NCBI GenBank assembly: GCA_020112395.1
Contig: JACCEK010000001.1
Location: forward strand, 620,001 to 684,000
Source of the DNA: Aerococcaceae bacterium DSM 111021
Lineage (GTDB): Bacteria > Bacillota > Bacilli > Lactobacillales > Aerococcaceae
Direction: 5' to 3'
DNA: 64,000 nt
Below are positions 17,273 to 26,202 of this stretch, in pieces. Every line of letters begins with the position of its first letter. Within the stretch, counting starts at the first letter, position 1. The notes beneath the pieces are model-generated. The model did no database searches. It was not told the origin of the DNA and saw only the letters and a list, made by a program, of their open reading frames with translations. Position numbers and translations under genes: made by a program.

Positions 17273-18031
17273 TTGCGCATCAAATTTGATGTCAACATGC
17301 GTAAATGTTTAACCGTTTTTTTAACAGTAATTTTATTAAGTATATATAATGAGCAAGTTATTCACGCCCAAGAAAATGATTTTGATCGTTCACAGGAATC
17401 AGAACTAGTCGAAACCTCTATGGATGAGGATTCCGATGATGTGGAAAACTCTGTGATTACTAATCCAGAATCTAATTTATCTTTTGAAGACTTTATCCCT
17501 TATGCAAATTTCACGAATTATCAATACCAAGGTGATCACGTGTACTTCGGTGCTCAAGATATTATTATGGAATATGCTCCAGATAATAATGGTATCTTCC
17601 AAGTAACATCTTTCAGTGGTCAAGAGGCAATCGCCTATGTTTATCAGATTCGTGAAACAGGTTTTTATGAATTAGCATCTTTTAATGACTATTATGTCGT
17701 AGAAGATTTGAGATACTCACCGGAAGCAAGTGACAACAGTGAATCGCTTGTTCTTTCAAGTGATTTATCAATTGGCTCAAGCTTTTCAAGTGGCTACAAT
17801 AATGAAAATAGACGTACCGTATCTGAAGTGATTAATTCTTATGCAGTTGGAGGACAAACATTTAATGATGTTCTTCGGATTGAGGAACAAGCACAAGATG
17901 AGAGTGGCCCAGTCACTTATAATTACTATTTCGCACCTACAGTGGGTATAATTGTTGTAGAGCGAACTGGTACTGATGGTACGACTCAGCGTGTACTACA
18001 ACTGATATCTGCACAAGGTTCAATTAACTAA
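17273..18031 (+). CDS. Secreted protein of unknown function
   Basis: A protein of about 252 residues with a signal peptide (hydrophobic FLTVILLSI stretch, likely cleavage after VIHA before QEND), an acidic linker to about residue 65 and a beta-rich domain to the end, in which NYYFAPTVGIIVVERTGTDG is the most regular part. No Cys follows the hydrophobic segment, so it is not a lipoprotein. I chose the TTG at 17273 with AGGTGG just upstream; a GTG three codons earlier sits inside that AGGTGG. I do not recognise the family. It is convergent with eetB, with a shared palindromic terminator between them. Confidence 0.7.
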   Translation: MRIKFDVNMRKCLTVFLTVILLSIYNEQVIHAQENDFDRSQESELVETSMDEDSDDVENSVITNPESNLSFEDFIPYANFTNYQYQGDHVYFGAQDIIMEYAPDNNGIFQVTSFSGQEAIAYVYQIRETGFYELASFNDYYVVEDLRYSPEASDNSESLVLSSDLSIGSSFSSGYNNENRRTVSEVINSYAVGGQTFNDVLRIEEQAQDESGPVTYNYYFAPTVGIIVVERTGTDGTTQRVLQLISAQGSIN

Positions 18032-18035
18032 TTAT

Positions 18036-18079
18036 AAAAAGAAGTCAGTGTCATGAGCTCATGACACTGACTTCTTTTT
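18036..18079. terminator. 44-bp perfect palindrome, bidirectional terminator
   Basis: Two 22-bp arms without mismatch; the left arm starts AAAAAGAAGTCAGTG and the centre reads ATGAGCTCAT. T runs occur in both directions. It lies 4 bp past the stop of the secreted protein and 9 bp from the stop of eetB. Confidence 0.9.
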
Positions 18080-18088
18080 ATTTTCTCA

Positions 18089-18658
18089 TCATTTCTTATC
18101 AAAGAGCCAATTCTCTTGTTCCGTATTAGCTACTAATTCCTTATGATACATCTGTAATACTGTAATTCGCTCTAGAAGAAAATTACCCAAAAAGCCCACG
18201 ACAAACCCAGCTAAAATTCCAGAAAATGATAGTACTGGTAAGTAATTCATAACCGAGAATGATCTGGCAAACAAAGCCGCAACACTTAGTTGCCCAACAT
18301 TATGCATGACCCCACCAAGTACAGAAATACCAATAATACTTACTTTTTTGGGTCCTAATTTCTTCGAGAATAGCATCGCAAAGTAACTCAATAACCCTCC
18401 TGATAAACTATAAAAGAACGTCGATAAATTCCCTCCAATTAAAGCAGTTAATATGATACGTATAAAGACGACTTGTATACTTTTGGTAAAAGGTAAAGTA
18501 AATATAGCTATAACTGAAATTAGATTAGCTAAGCCTATTTTAGCACCTGGAGCGAAGGAAAGAGGTGAAGGTATTGCTCCTTCTAGAATACTTATGACTA
18601 CTGCTTGTGCAGCAAGCATAGCAATATAAACCATAATTTGATAACGACTGCGTCTCAT
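18089..18658 (-). CDS. eetB: EetB-like Gx transporter family membrane protein
   Basis: A 189-residue integral membrane protein with five or six helices, of the Gx transporter family (annotated in older databases as heptaprenyl diphosphate synthase component I). Diagnostic are LEGAIPSPLSFAPGAKIGLANLI, GNLSTFFYSLSGGLLSYFAM and LGGVMHNVGQL. In EET loci this protein is EetB, partner of EetA, probably handling quinone or flavin at the membrane; the exact role is not established. Here it is separated from the other EET genes by prsA, ytxH, hit and the secreted unknown. The ATG follows TTGGAGGAGTAAG. Confidence 0.85.
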   Translation of the reverse strand: MRRSRYQIMVYIAMLAAQAVVISILEGAIPSPLSFAPGAKIGLANLISVIAIFTLPFTKSIQVVFIRIILTALIGGNLSTFFYSLSGGLLSYFAMLFSKKLGPKKVSIIGISVLGGVMHNVGQLSVAALFARSFSVMNYLPVLSFSGILAGFVVGFLGNFLLERITVLQMYHKELVANTEQENWLFDKK

Positions 18659-18821
18659 CTTACTCCTCCAATAAACACCTTTGATTATAATAACACCTAA
18701 AAGTTTTAACTCGATTAGTTATGACTATATAACTTAGTCACCTATTGTCATAGTATACACATATTTATTTATATTGTTAACCGTTGTATATAATTTAAAC
18801 TGATAAAGTTAGCCATACACG

Positions 18822-18855
18822 AAAAAAGACACTTTCCAAAATGGGAAAGTGTCTT
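18822..18855 (-). terminator. Terminator of tRNA-Arg
   Basis: AAGACACTTTCC / GGAAAGTGTCTT hairpin with a 6-nt loop, followed by T residues on the minus strand, 20 bp past the tRNA 3' end. Confidence 0.85.
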
Positions 18856-18874
18856 AAATCATTAATAAATCGAA

Positions 18875-18946
18875 CGCCGCCAGAAGGAATCGAACCTTCA
18901 TTATAAGAATCGGAATCTTATGTGATATCCATTACACTATGGCGGC
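18875..18946 (-). tRNA. tRNA-Arg (anticodon CCG)
   Basis: A full 72-nt cloverleaf on the minus strand: acceptor GCCGCCA / TGGCGGC with discriminator G, D-arm GTGTAATGGATATCAC, anticodon stem TAAGA / TCTTA with loop TTCCGAT (anticodon CCG, reading CGG) and T-arm AAGGTTCGATTCCTT. No CCA is encoded. The gene stands alone with its own promoter and terminator. Confidence 0.96.
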
Positions 18947-18957
18947 CTAACTACTCT

Positions 18958-18986
18958 ATTATATCTGTCTTCCCCTTACTTATCAA
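18958..18986 (-). promoter_or_regulatory. Promoter of tRNA-Arg
   Basis: TTGATA (complement 18981-18986), 17-bp spacer, consensus TATAAT (complement 18958-18963), 12 bp before the mature tRNA 5' end. Confidence 0.88.
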
Positions 18987-18991
18987 GATAC

Positions 18992-19027
18992 AAAAAAAGA
19001 AGTAGTAAATTATATAACTACTTCTTT
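18992..19027 (-). terminator. Terminator of the citM-idh operon
   Basis: AAAGAAGTAGT / ACTACTTCTTT hairpin followed by a seven-T run on the minus strand, 18 bp past the dehydrogenase stop. Confidence 0.85.
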
Positions 19028-19045
19028 CTCTACTTAATTTTAATT

Positions 19046-20038
19046 TTACAGCGCTTGAATGACTGCTTCAGTAAATCCTTTCGTAGACATGCTACCTCCA
19101 AGATCACCTGTGTAGTTTGTTGAGTCGCTTAAAACAACGTCTAATGCGTTTCTTAATTGTTCAGCTGCGTCGCTCTCATTAATATGGTCCAACATCTGAC
19201 ATACGCCTAATAGAAGTGCTGTCGGATTCGCTACACCTTTTCCTGCAATATCAGGTGCAGATCCGTGCACAGCTTCGAATATCGAAATATCATTCCCAAT
19301 ATTAGCGCCTGGAACCAAACCTAGACCACCAATTAATCCAGCCATTAAGTCTGACAAGATATCACCGTATAAGTTTTCGGTAACGATAACATCGAATTGT
19401 CTTGGATTAATAACTAATTGCATAGCCATGTTATCAACTAAAATCTCTTTGAATAACATTGATGGGTATTCTTTCGCTACTTCACGGGCGACATTTAGAA
19501 ATAGTCCGTCTGTTAATTTCATAATATTCGCTTTCGTAACCACTGTCACGCTCTCACGATTATTCTTCACTGCATACTCAAAAGCTTCACGCACTATACG
19601 CTCTGAGGCAGAACGAGTAATTATTTTTATACTGTGAGCTTCATCATCTGAAATTTGTTTCTCCACACCAGCATATAAATCTTCAGTATTCTCTCTAAAG
19701 AGTATAAGATCAAGCCCTTCGAACAACGAAGGAACTGTACCTAAGCTTTTTACTGGTCTAATGTTAGCATATAAGTCGTACTTTTTACGTAATGATACGT
19801 TGACACTTCTAAAACCTGTTCCAATGGGTGTCATAATTGGCCCTTTTAAAACAACTTTATTCTTTTCAATACTTTCATACACTTCATTAGGTATCAACTC
19901 ACCAGAGTTATTATAAACTGCTTCTCCAGCCTCAACAACATCCCACTGAATGCCTAAGTCTAATGCATCAACTATACTCCGTGCACTTTCAGTTATTTCG
20001 GGACCAATCCCGTCACCTGGTATTAATGTAATATTCAC
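19046..20038 (-). CDS. Isocitrate/isopropylmalate dehydrogenase family protein, probably NAD-isocitrate dehydrogenase
   Basis: A 330-residue beta-decarboxylating dehydrogenase. Features: TLIPGDGIGPEI at the N terminus, the substrate loop TGFRSVNVSLRKKYDLYANI, RENTEDLYAGVE near residue 115, the metal-binding DILSDLMAGLIGGLG and the cofactor-loop region EAVHGSAPDIAGKGVANPTA. The RSVN-type loop is that of short NAD-dependent isocitrate dehydrogenases and not of LeuB. The start is GTG with GGGAG eight bases upstream. The citrate transporter gene lies 35 bp upstream in the same operon, which favours isocitrate as substrate; tartrate/malate or homoisocitrate cannot be excluded. Confidence 0.82.
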   Translation of the reverse strand: MNITLIPGDGIGPEITESARSIVDALDLGIQWDVVEAGEAVYNNSGELIPNEVYESIEKNKVVLKGPIMTPIGTGFRSVNVSLRKKYDLYANIRPVKSLGTVPSLFEGLDLILFRENTEDLYAGVEKQISDDEAHSIKIITRSASERIVREAFEYAVKNNRESVTVVTKANIMKLTDGLFLNVAREVAKEYPSMLFKEILVDNMAMQLVINPRQFDVIVTENLYGDILSDLMAGLIGGLGLVPGANIGNDISIFEAVHGSAPDIAGKGVANPTALLLGVCQMLDHINESDAAEQLRNALDVVLSDSTNYTGDLGGSMSTKGFTEAVIQAL

Positions 20039-20073
20039 ACTAATTGCTCCCTTCGTTTTCTAGATATTATTAT

Positions 20074-21390
20074 TTATAGAGATATTGGCATAACACCTGT
20101 AAATGCTCCAACTATAACAAAAATAATAAAGATTCCTAGTGACACAACCAAACCTTTTTTCTGCCACTCGCCCCACTCTACTCCCGTCATACCTAATAAT
20201 ACGTAAGCGAAAGGTACTAATGGACTGAATAAGTGGAATGCTTGCCCCATTAATGAAGCAAATGTTAATTCTAAATTTGTAAACCCATAAGCAGTTCCCG
20301 CTTCTCCTAAGATCGGCATCATACCATAATAAAAGGCATCGTTATGTAAGAAGTAAGTACCAGGAGCTGATATTAGAGCAACGATAATTCCAAAGAAGCG
20401 ACTCAAGCTTTCTGGTACCACAGCAATTAAACTTGATGCAATCCCATCATTCATACCTGTAGCCTGTAGTATTCCCATGAATACCCCCGCACCAAACACA
20501 GTCATAACAACTTGATTCGCTTCACTAGCGTTATTATCAATTCGTGCTTTTTGAAGAGACATCGAACCATAGTTAACAAGTAAAGCAATCACTGTCCCAA
20601 CCATAAAAATAATAGCAGATGGCACAACGTTTGCAATTAGTAAACCAATTGCCACAAAAACAATAATAGCATTTATCCAAACATTTTTAGGTCGACGAAT
20701 TTCAAGTGTTTCTTCATCTTCAATTACCATTAATTTCTCTAAATCATTAGATGATAAATTTACTACTCCTAGACGCTTACGTTCACCACGTCCAATAACA
20801 TAAGCAACAATAAACATGTAAATCACACCGGCAATCATCATTGGTGTTAATCCTCGCATAACCTCAGCTTCATCTACATTCATAACAGCAATCGCACGTG
20901 CTGTTGGCCCACCCCATGGTAGTAAGTTGATTATTGAATGTGATGTCATAGTTAGTACAGCTAAATCTAACATCTTTAAATTTAATCGTTTGTATATCGG
21001 TACAAAAGCCGTACAAACAATAATCATTGTTGTTGTTCCATCACCATTCAATGAAACTGCTGCAGTTAAAGCTACAGTAGCTAACATCACTTTCAATGGA
21101 TCCCCTTTAGCAAAGCGAATCATTGCATTGGACAATGGATCGAATAGCCCCGCATCAATCATAATAGTAAACATATAAATTGCAAAAAATAACATAATAC
21201 CTGTCTGCGCAGTAGTCATCAGACCATCCATCGCAGCTTGTCCAATATCAATATTCCATAGACCAAGCAGTTGGCCCACTATCGCCCATATAATTGGTAG
21301 AAAAACTAACCCAACAAATGGCGAGATTTTTTTCCACATGATTAAAATCATGAAAACAATTATTAACGAATATCCCATCGTAGCAACCAT
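20074..21390 (-). CDS. CitMHS family citrate/divalent metal:H+ symporter
   Basis: A 438-residue permease with about 12 helices, of the CitMHS family that imports citrate complexed with Mg2+ or other divalent ions. Typical segments are AVSLNGDGTTTMIIVCTAF, NLLPWGGPTARA and YFLHNDAFYYGMMPILGE. The ATG follows AGAGGTGTTTAA. It is the first gene of a two-gene operon with the isocitrate dehydrogenase homologue. No citrate lyase genes are in the window, so imported citrate may be used through isocitrate to 2-oxoglutarate (inference). Confidence 0.87.
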   Translation of the reverse strand: MVATMGYSLIIVFMILIMWKKISPFVGLVFLPIIWAIVGQLLGLWNIDIGQAAMDGLMTTAQTGIMLFFAIYMFTIMIDAGLFDPLSNAMIRFAKGDPLKVMLATVALTAAVSLNGDGTTTMIIVCTAFVPIYKRLNLKMLDLAVLTMTSHSIINLLPWGGPTARAIAVMNVDEAEVMRGLTPMMIAGVIYMFIVAYVIGRGERKRLGVVNLSSNDLEKLMVIEDEETLEIRRPKNVWINAIIVFVAIGLLIANVVPSAIIFMVGTVIALLVNYGSMSLQKARIDNNASEANQVVMTVFGAGVFMGILQATGMNDGIASSLIAVVPESLSRFFGIIVALISAPGTYFLHNDAFYYGMMPILGEAGTAYGFTNLELTFASLMGQAFHLFSPLVPFAYVLLGMTGVEWGEWQKKGLVVSLGIFIIFVIVGAFTGVMPISL

Positions 21391-21611
21391 TTAAACACCT
21401 CTTTATTTCATGTTAATTTTAGATGAAGAAATTGTGATTATAACATCTAATTTTAATTATTATTTAATTATATATAACTTACTTAATTTTGACAAGCTCG
21501 CTCTTGTTTTTACTTATAACTTCTAGTTAAAAATGTATTATTCATCCTATTCTTATTGAATAATATTACTTTATCAAATTATATATATTTTTATATGTGC
21601 TTAATTTACGT

Positions 21612-21664
21612 AAAAAAATATGATACGCAGTAGAAAGTATTATAACTCTCTACTGCGTATCATC
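21612..21664 (-). terminator. Terminator of pepF
   Basis: A 15-bp perfect stem ATGATACGCAGTAGA / TCTACTGCGTATCAT with a 14-nt loop, followed by a seven-T run on the minus strand, directly after the pepF stop. Confidence 0.88.
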
Positions 21665-21674
21665 ATAAAAGGAT

Positions 21675-23477
21675 TTAGTCTAATAGTGCTTCAAACTCAG
21701 ATAATCTTTGTTCAAATACATCTAATGTTTGTTCAATATAATCAGATTGGGTCATATCTAGACCAGCGGTCTTCATAGTATCAATCGCGTATTGACTTTT
21801 ACCTGATTTTAGGAAGCCTAAATAACTACTCAATGCTTCAGAATCACCTTCTGCAATACGATCAGCAAAAGCAGTCGCTGCAGCAAAACCAGTTGCATAC
21901 TGAAAAACATAGTAATTCATGTAGAAGTGAGGTATACGACTCCACTCGTTCTTAATTTCTGAATCTGAATTCACAGAAGGTCCGTAATATTTAGCGTTTA
22001 ATTCTTTATAACTTTCTGAAAGAAACTCAGCTGTTAAAGGCTGTCCTTTCGCATCTTGATCATGCATAAAGTGCTCAAACTCTGCAAACTGTGTTTGACG
22101 GAAAACTGTTCCTTTTAATCCATCTAAGAAATGATTAAGAACATAACGTTGAACTTCTTTATCTTCATACGTTTTCAACAGATAATTCGTTAATAAGTTT
22201 TCGTTCGTTGTTGATGCAATTTCTGCCAAGAATATTGAATAACTTCCATATTCATAAGGTTGATTCTCGTGTGTTAGATAGCTATGAGCACTATGGCCTA
22301 GTTCATGAACTAATGTATATAATGAATTAATGGTATCTTGCCAATTTAATAAAATATAAGGTTTACTATCGTAAGTTCCTGATGAATAAGCTCCACTACG
22401 TTTACCTTTATTCTCATAAACATCAATCCACTGGTCATCAAAAGCATTCTGAATAATTTCTAAATATTCTTTACCTAAAGGTTTAAGAGCTTTTAATGTG
22501 ATTTCTTTCGCATCTTCATAAGTAAAGGTAATTGGAGGTTCTCCAAGTAATGGTGTGTACATATCGTACATTTCTAAATCAGTAATATTCAGTAATGTTT
22601 TACGCAAATCTACATAACGGTGTAATAAGTTAAGACGCGTACTTACAGTATCTAATAATGTGTCGTAGACTGATTCTGGAATATTATTCTTGAATAAGGC
22701 AGCTGCTCGCGCTGACTCGAACCCTCTTACTTTAGCGTAGTAATTATGAGTTTTAATTTCAGTTGTTAATGTTTGAGCTAATGTATTCTCAAATTGTTTA
22801 TAAACTGAATAGAATCCTTCAAACGTATCTTTTCTCACACGTCTGTCAGTACTTTCTAACAATTTACCATATAAACCATGAGTCAATTGAACTTGGTTAC
22901 CTTCAGCATCTTTAACTGTAGGAAATTGAAAGTCAGCATTATTTAAGTAACCAAAAATACGTGTTGCTCCACCAAAGACCTCGCTAGCACTTGCTAATAA
23001 AAGTTCTTGTTCTGGCGGTAATACGTGTTCACGATTACGTGCAATATCGTCAATAAATTGCCCTAATTCTTGAAGTCTATCGTTTTTAGCAATCATTTCT
23101 TGAAGCTGATTTTCTTCTATTGCTAGTAACTCTGGTCGGAAATATGAAGTAACTTGACTATATTTAGAATAAAGTTGATCAGTTCGCGCATTCATTTTTT
23201 GATATATCGGATTTGTTTGATCTTGATCATTTTTCAAATGTGCATACACACCTAAGTTAGAAACTTCACGTCCTAAATCTAATAAAGTATCAATGGCTTC
23301 ACTAAGTGTTTCTGCATTTTCATCAAGCTTACCTTGGTAAGATGTGATCTTATCTAAATTCTTTTCGGCCTTAACATAACCATCTTCAAATTCTTGATCT
23401 GACGCAAATAATGGCGTTAAATCCCATTGATCTTTCGCATCAATTTGTTCTCTTGCTTTTACTTTTGATTCTGTCAT
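21675..23477 (-). CDS. pepF: Oligoendopeptidase F
   Basis: A 600-residue cytoplasmic zinc metallopeptidase of family M3B that cleaves peptides of about 7-17 residues. The zinc-binding motif HELGH is at residues 391-395 (TLVHELGHSAHSYLT), with the downstream Glu ligand in EIASTTNENLL. Length matches PepF. The gene follows coiA on the same strand about 70 bp downstream, the arrangement found in many Lactobacillales (mecA-coiA-pepF). Confidence 0.95.
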   Translation of the reverse strand: MTESKVKAREQIDAKDQWDLTPLFASDQEFEDGYVKAEKNLDKITSYQGKLDENAETLSEAIDTLLDLGREVSNLGVYAHLKNDQDQTNPIYQKMNARTDQLYSKYSQVTSYFRPELLAIEENQLQEMIAKNDRLQELGQFIDDIARNREHVLPPEQELLLASASEVFGGATRIFGYLNNADFQFPTVKDAEGNQVQLTHGLYGKLLESTDRRVRKDTFEGFYSVYKQFENTLAQTLTTEIKTHNYYAKVRGFESARAAALFKNNIPESVYDTLLDTVSTRLNLLHRYVDLRKTLLNITDLEMYDMYTPLLGEPPITFTYEDAKEITLKALKPLGKEYLEIIQNAFDDQWIDVYENKGKRSGAYSSGTYDSKPYILLNWQDTINSLYTLVHELGHSAHSYLTHENQPYEYGSYSIFLAEIASTTNENLLTNYLLKTYEDKEVQRYVLNHFLDGLKGTVFRQTQFAEFEHFMHDQDAKGQPLTAEFLSESYKELNAKYYGPSVNSDSEIKNEWSRIPHFYMNYYVFQYATGFAAATAFADRIAEGDSEALSSYLGFLKSGKSQYAIDTMKTAGLDMTQSDYIEQTLDVFEQRLSEFEALLD

Positions 23478-23547
23478 CGTTATCCCCCTTGTTAAAAATC
23501 ATAAGACTAGTGTATCATATGCCGTTTTTCTAAACCAATTTGATGAA

Positions 23548-24636
23548 TTAATTTTTTACAATCCATATGTGTTTACTTTTCATTTCGATTATTCCCTTTC
23601 TCATAAACAATACTAGAATCGACATTGATAAGATTGAATATACATCTTCATGAATGAGTGGCGTATCAGCTAATTGGATTTCAGTACATGTTCTAATTTT
23701 TTCAGTAAATTCCTCAGTATTGAATGTGCCATTCATCTGTTTAAGCAATGTCAATATCCATGAAAAAACTAACCAACTTGGTGTTTTTGTTATTAATATT
23801 TGCCACTCATCTATAAATACCCACTTTGGCAACTCAGCCAAAATTGTACCATGTTGATATAATAGGTATATATTCTGTCGATATGTTTCACTGTTCGTTA
23901 TGCTGTTTAGCTGACGGAAATATTGTTTTTCTTTAGTTTTTGAACTTGATACTCTAATTATTTTGCTATGACTATTCTTTGCTCTATTAATTTTCTGAAA
24001 ATCTTCTAAAGTTACTCTTCTTTCTTTATATTCAATATTATCCTTTTTGAATATTACAGGTAAGTTATGTTGAATAACAATCTCCTTACTGTGTAAATCC
24101 AATAGCTTAAGATGAAATCCGTCATCTGCACAGTAATTTAACATTGTCTGTATCCATCTTTGGTTTATCTGTAACTTTTTAGTTGCATGGTAATCAATTA
24201 GCCAATGAACTTGATCAACCTCTTGTTCATAATTATAATTCCTCAAATATACTTCATGTGCCGGTATAATTGAACGCTGAAATTCAAATATTATTGTGTT
24301 TATACTATGTCCCGTTGTTTTAACAAAAACGTCCGCATGTTGGTTAATCTGTGAAAAAAAGAACTCCGATTGAACATATTGATTATCGACACTTTGTAAC
24401 TCACTTAAAATTATCTCTTTACCAAGTAAATGTTCCTCTGTTTCAAGAGGCTTTATCCGTGACTCGTTATGATTACATTTTGTAAGATGGCTAAAAAATG
24501 ACTTTCCCCTATGACTAACTTTAAAAAATACACGTTGTGAACAGTGTGGACAATAGAACTCTGTTGTACTTGTATACTTTGATTTAACTTCACTTGCGTA
24601 AATTAATTCACCTTCTGTTGATACAGCGACTAACAT
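23548..24636 (-). CDS. coiA: Competence protein CoiA
   Basis: A 362-residue protein with an N-terminal zinc-ribbon-like part (YCPHCSQRVFFKVSHRGKSF and HLTKCNHNES) and a nuclease-like domain (IIFEFQRSIIPAHEVYLRNY, about residue 110). CoiA acts in transformation, in processing or recombination of incoming DNA, and is normally a late competence gene. No ComX-type cin-box (TACGAATA) was seen upstream. It lies between mecA and pepF. Confidence 0.9.
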   Translation of the reverse strand: MLVAVSTEGELIYASEVKSKYTSTTEFYCPHCSQRVFFKVSHRGKSFFSHLTKCNHNESRIKPLETEEHLLGKEIILSELQSVDNQYVQSEFFFSQINQHADVFVKTTGHSINTIIFEFQRSIIPAHEVYLRNYNYEQEVDQVHWLIDYHATKKLQINQRWIQTMLNYCADDGFHLKLLDLHSKEIVIQHNLPVIFKKDNIEYKERRVTLEDFQKINRAKNSHSKIIRVSSSKTKEKQYFRQLNSITNSETYRQNIYLLYQHGTILAELPKWVFIDEWQILITKTPSWLVFSWILTLLKQMNGTFNTEEFTEKIRTCTEIQLADTPLIHEDVYSILSMSILVLFMRKGIIEMKSKHIWIVKN

Positions 24637-24701
24637 ATTATCATTCCTCCTTCATGTATAAATACACAAAAAAAGGCTGTTTCCATTATTAAATTTTTGT
24701 T

Positions 24702-24740
24702 AAAAAAAAGAGCTAACCAGATAAATCCAGTTGGCTCTTT
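24702..24740 (-). terminator. Terminator of mecA
   Basis: AAAGAGCCAACTGGA / TCTGGTTAGCTCTTT hairpin followed by an eight-T run on the minus strand. It stands between mecA and coiA, so coiA needs its own promoter or read-through. Confidence 0.85.
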
Positions 24741-24749
24741 AATATAGTC

Positions 24750-25442
24750 TTAGAAATTCTCTCCAAAATATTTCAAAGCATCTTTACTTCTTAACACTTC
24801 ACCGTGTTCTTGGAGTACTGACTCAGTCACTTTGACTTTCTCACCATATTCAAGCATTGTTAATAGTTTATTGTATGCATACTCCTCAACAATTGAAGAA
24901 TCGACAAAATCAATTACTAAGAAATAATTTGAATTCATATGATAAAGATCAGCATGAATTAAATCGGTAGTTACTTCTCGTGATAAATTAAGAAAATCCT
25001 CTAAGTTAGCGAATTTTATAATTTCACCTTCAACAGATTGTTTGATTTCAGCATCTTTGTTCTTATCTTGGTTATCAAATAAATCTAAAATTGTTTTTTC
25101 TGATTTATTCTCATCTTGGTTTGATTTTTTATCATTCATTTTTCGTTTACGCTCTATGAGATGTTTTGTTAATTCATCTTCCCATATTTCATCCATTTCA
25201 TCAAAATTTGTTCGGCTTATATATAATTCTAAACCATTTTGATTAGGCATTACTTGGAAAGTGACAGCTTCTGAGCCTTGAAAATGCTTATCAACATCTA
25301 CCTCTTCTAATATCGAGTAGAAAAAGCTCTCAATACTCGATTGATCACCTATCAAATCTAAAAAGTCTATTCCACGCTCTTCCAAATCTTCCTGTCGTAT
25401 TAACACCTTAATTAAATTTTCATTAATGTGTTCCATTTCCAT
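24750..25442 (-). CDS. mecA: Adaptor protein MecA
   Basis: A 230-residue adaptor that delivers substrates such as ComK/ComX to ClpC-ClpP and so restrains competence. The N-terminal substrate-binding domain (MEMEHINENLIKVLIRQEDL, GIDFLDLIGDQ) is followed by a charged linker (about residues 100-130) and the C-terminal ClpC-binding domain. I chose the ATG at 25442, eight bases after AGGAGGT; the six codons before it start from a TTG inside that ribosome binding site. Confidence 0.94.
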   Translation of the reverse strand: MEMEHINENLIKVLIRQEDLEERGIDFLDLIGDQSSIESFFYSILEEVDVDKHFQGSEAVTFQVMPNQNGLELYISRTNFDEMDEIWEDELTKHLIERKRKMNDKKSNQDENKSEKTILDLFDNQDKNKDAEIKQSVEGEIIKFANLEDFLNLSREVTTDLIHADLYHMNSNYFLVIDFVDSSIVEEYAYNKLLTMLEYGEKVKVTESVLQEHGEVLRSKDALKYFGENF

Positions 25443-25558
25443 ATCCGTACACCTCCTCAAATCTACTTACCTCTATTATACGAGTTATCTATCAATATAC
25501 AACTCAATAGTGTGACGTTATCATACCAATCAGAATGTCATGTTTCAAGTAAAAGAAA

Positions 25559-25591
25559 CAAAAAAAAGACCGATTATGAGATAATCGGTCA
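25559..25591 (-). terminator. Terminator of spx
   Basis: GACCGATTAT / ATAATCGGTC hairpin followed by a seven-T run on the minus strand. Confidence 0.88.
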
Positions 25592-25609
25592 TAGTTATAA
25601 TTATAGGTT

Positions 25610-26008
25610 TTACTCGTTAACCAATGCGCGTGCTTTTTGTAACTCTAATGCACGAACTGCTCGTGGTAAGAAACGACGAATTTCGTCTTCGTTATATCCA
25701 ATTTGTAGTCGTTTATCATCAATGATAATCGGACGACGTAATAGCCCAGGCTTTTCTTGGATCATACCAAAGAAATCATTTAAAGGAATTTCACTTAATT
25801 CTACATCTAATTCAGAATATGCTTTTGAACGTGTAGAGACAATATCCTCTGTTCCGTTTTCTGTCATACGTAAAATTGACTTAATTTCTGTAGTTGATAA
25901 TGGCTCAGTAAAAATATTACGCTCCTCGTAAGGAATTTCATTTTCTTCTAACCATGTGCGAGCTTTTCGACATGAAGTACAGCTTGGAGTGATGTATAAA
26001 GTAACCAT
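25610..26008 (-). CDS. spx: Transcriptional regulator Spx
   Basis: A 132-residue ArsC-fold protein that binds the RNA polymerase alpha C-terminal domain and redirects transcription during thiol and oxidative stress. The redox switch is Cys10-x-x-Cys13 ([15 protein letters not shown]). The conserved [20 protein letters not shown] segment and the C-terminal RRFLPR are present. The leader is about 160 nt, with a strong promoter at 26174-26202. It lies upstream of mecA, in keeping with the Spx/Clp regulatory circle. Confidence 0.95.
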   Translation of the reverse strand: MVTLYITPSCTSCRKARTWLEENEIPYEERNIFTEPLSTTEIKSILRMTENGTEDIVSTRSKAYSELDVELSEIPLNDFFGMIQEKPGLLRRPIIIDDKRLQIGYNEDEIRRFLPRAVRALELQKARALVNE

Positions 26009-26167
26009 AATATAGTTGCTCCTTTCAATTTAAGACAAAGTTTATATTAAACTTTGCGGCCCCTGTTTAGTACACTAGCAGCTCTTTTGTGAAAAAATAA
26101 ATTGATACAAAGACAATAAAATTACACTTTATTTCTAATGTGTTTTCACAATTTGTATCGCTTTATG
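26009..26167 (-). other. Long 5' leader of spx
   Basis: The sequence between the inferred spx start site and the ATG is unusually long for a gene of this size. It contains the inverted pair GATACAAA / TTTGTATC (near 26103 and 26152) and AAAGTTTA / TAAACTTT (near 26037-26057). No known riboswitch was recognised. A 14-bp sequence is shared with the region just upstream of the promoter (see findings). Confidence 0.45.
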
Positions 26168-26173
26168 TTTATC

Positions 26174-26202
26174 ATTATAGCATTTCTAAATGATAAAATC
26201 AA
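26174..26202 (-). promoter_or_regulatory. Promoter of spx
   Basis: TTGATT (complement 26197-26202), 17-bp spacer, TATAAT (complement 26174-26179). Confidence 0.82.

Noticed and set aside
25428-25931. A 167-codon plus-strand frame opposite spx and its terminator
   Set aside because: It is antisense to spx and the spacer beyond; no promoter, no ribosome binding site and unnatural composition.
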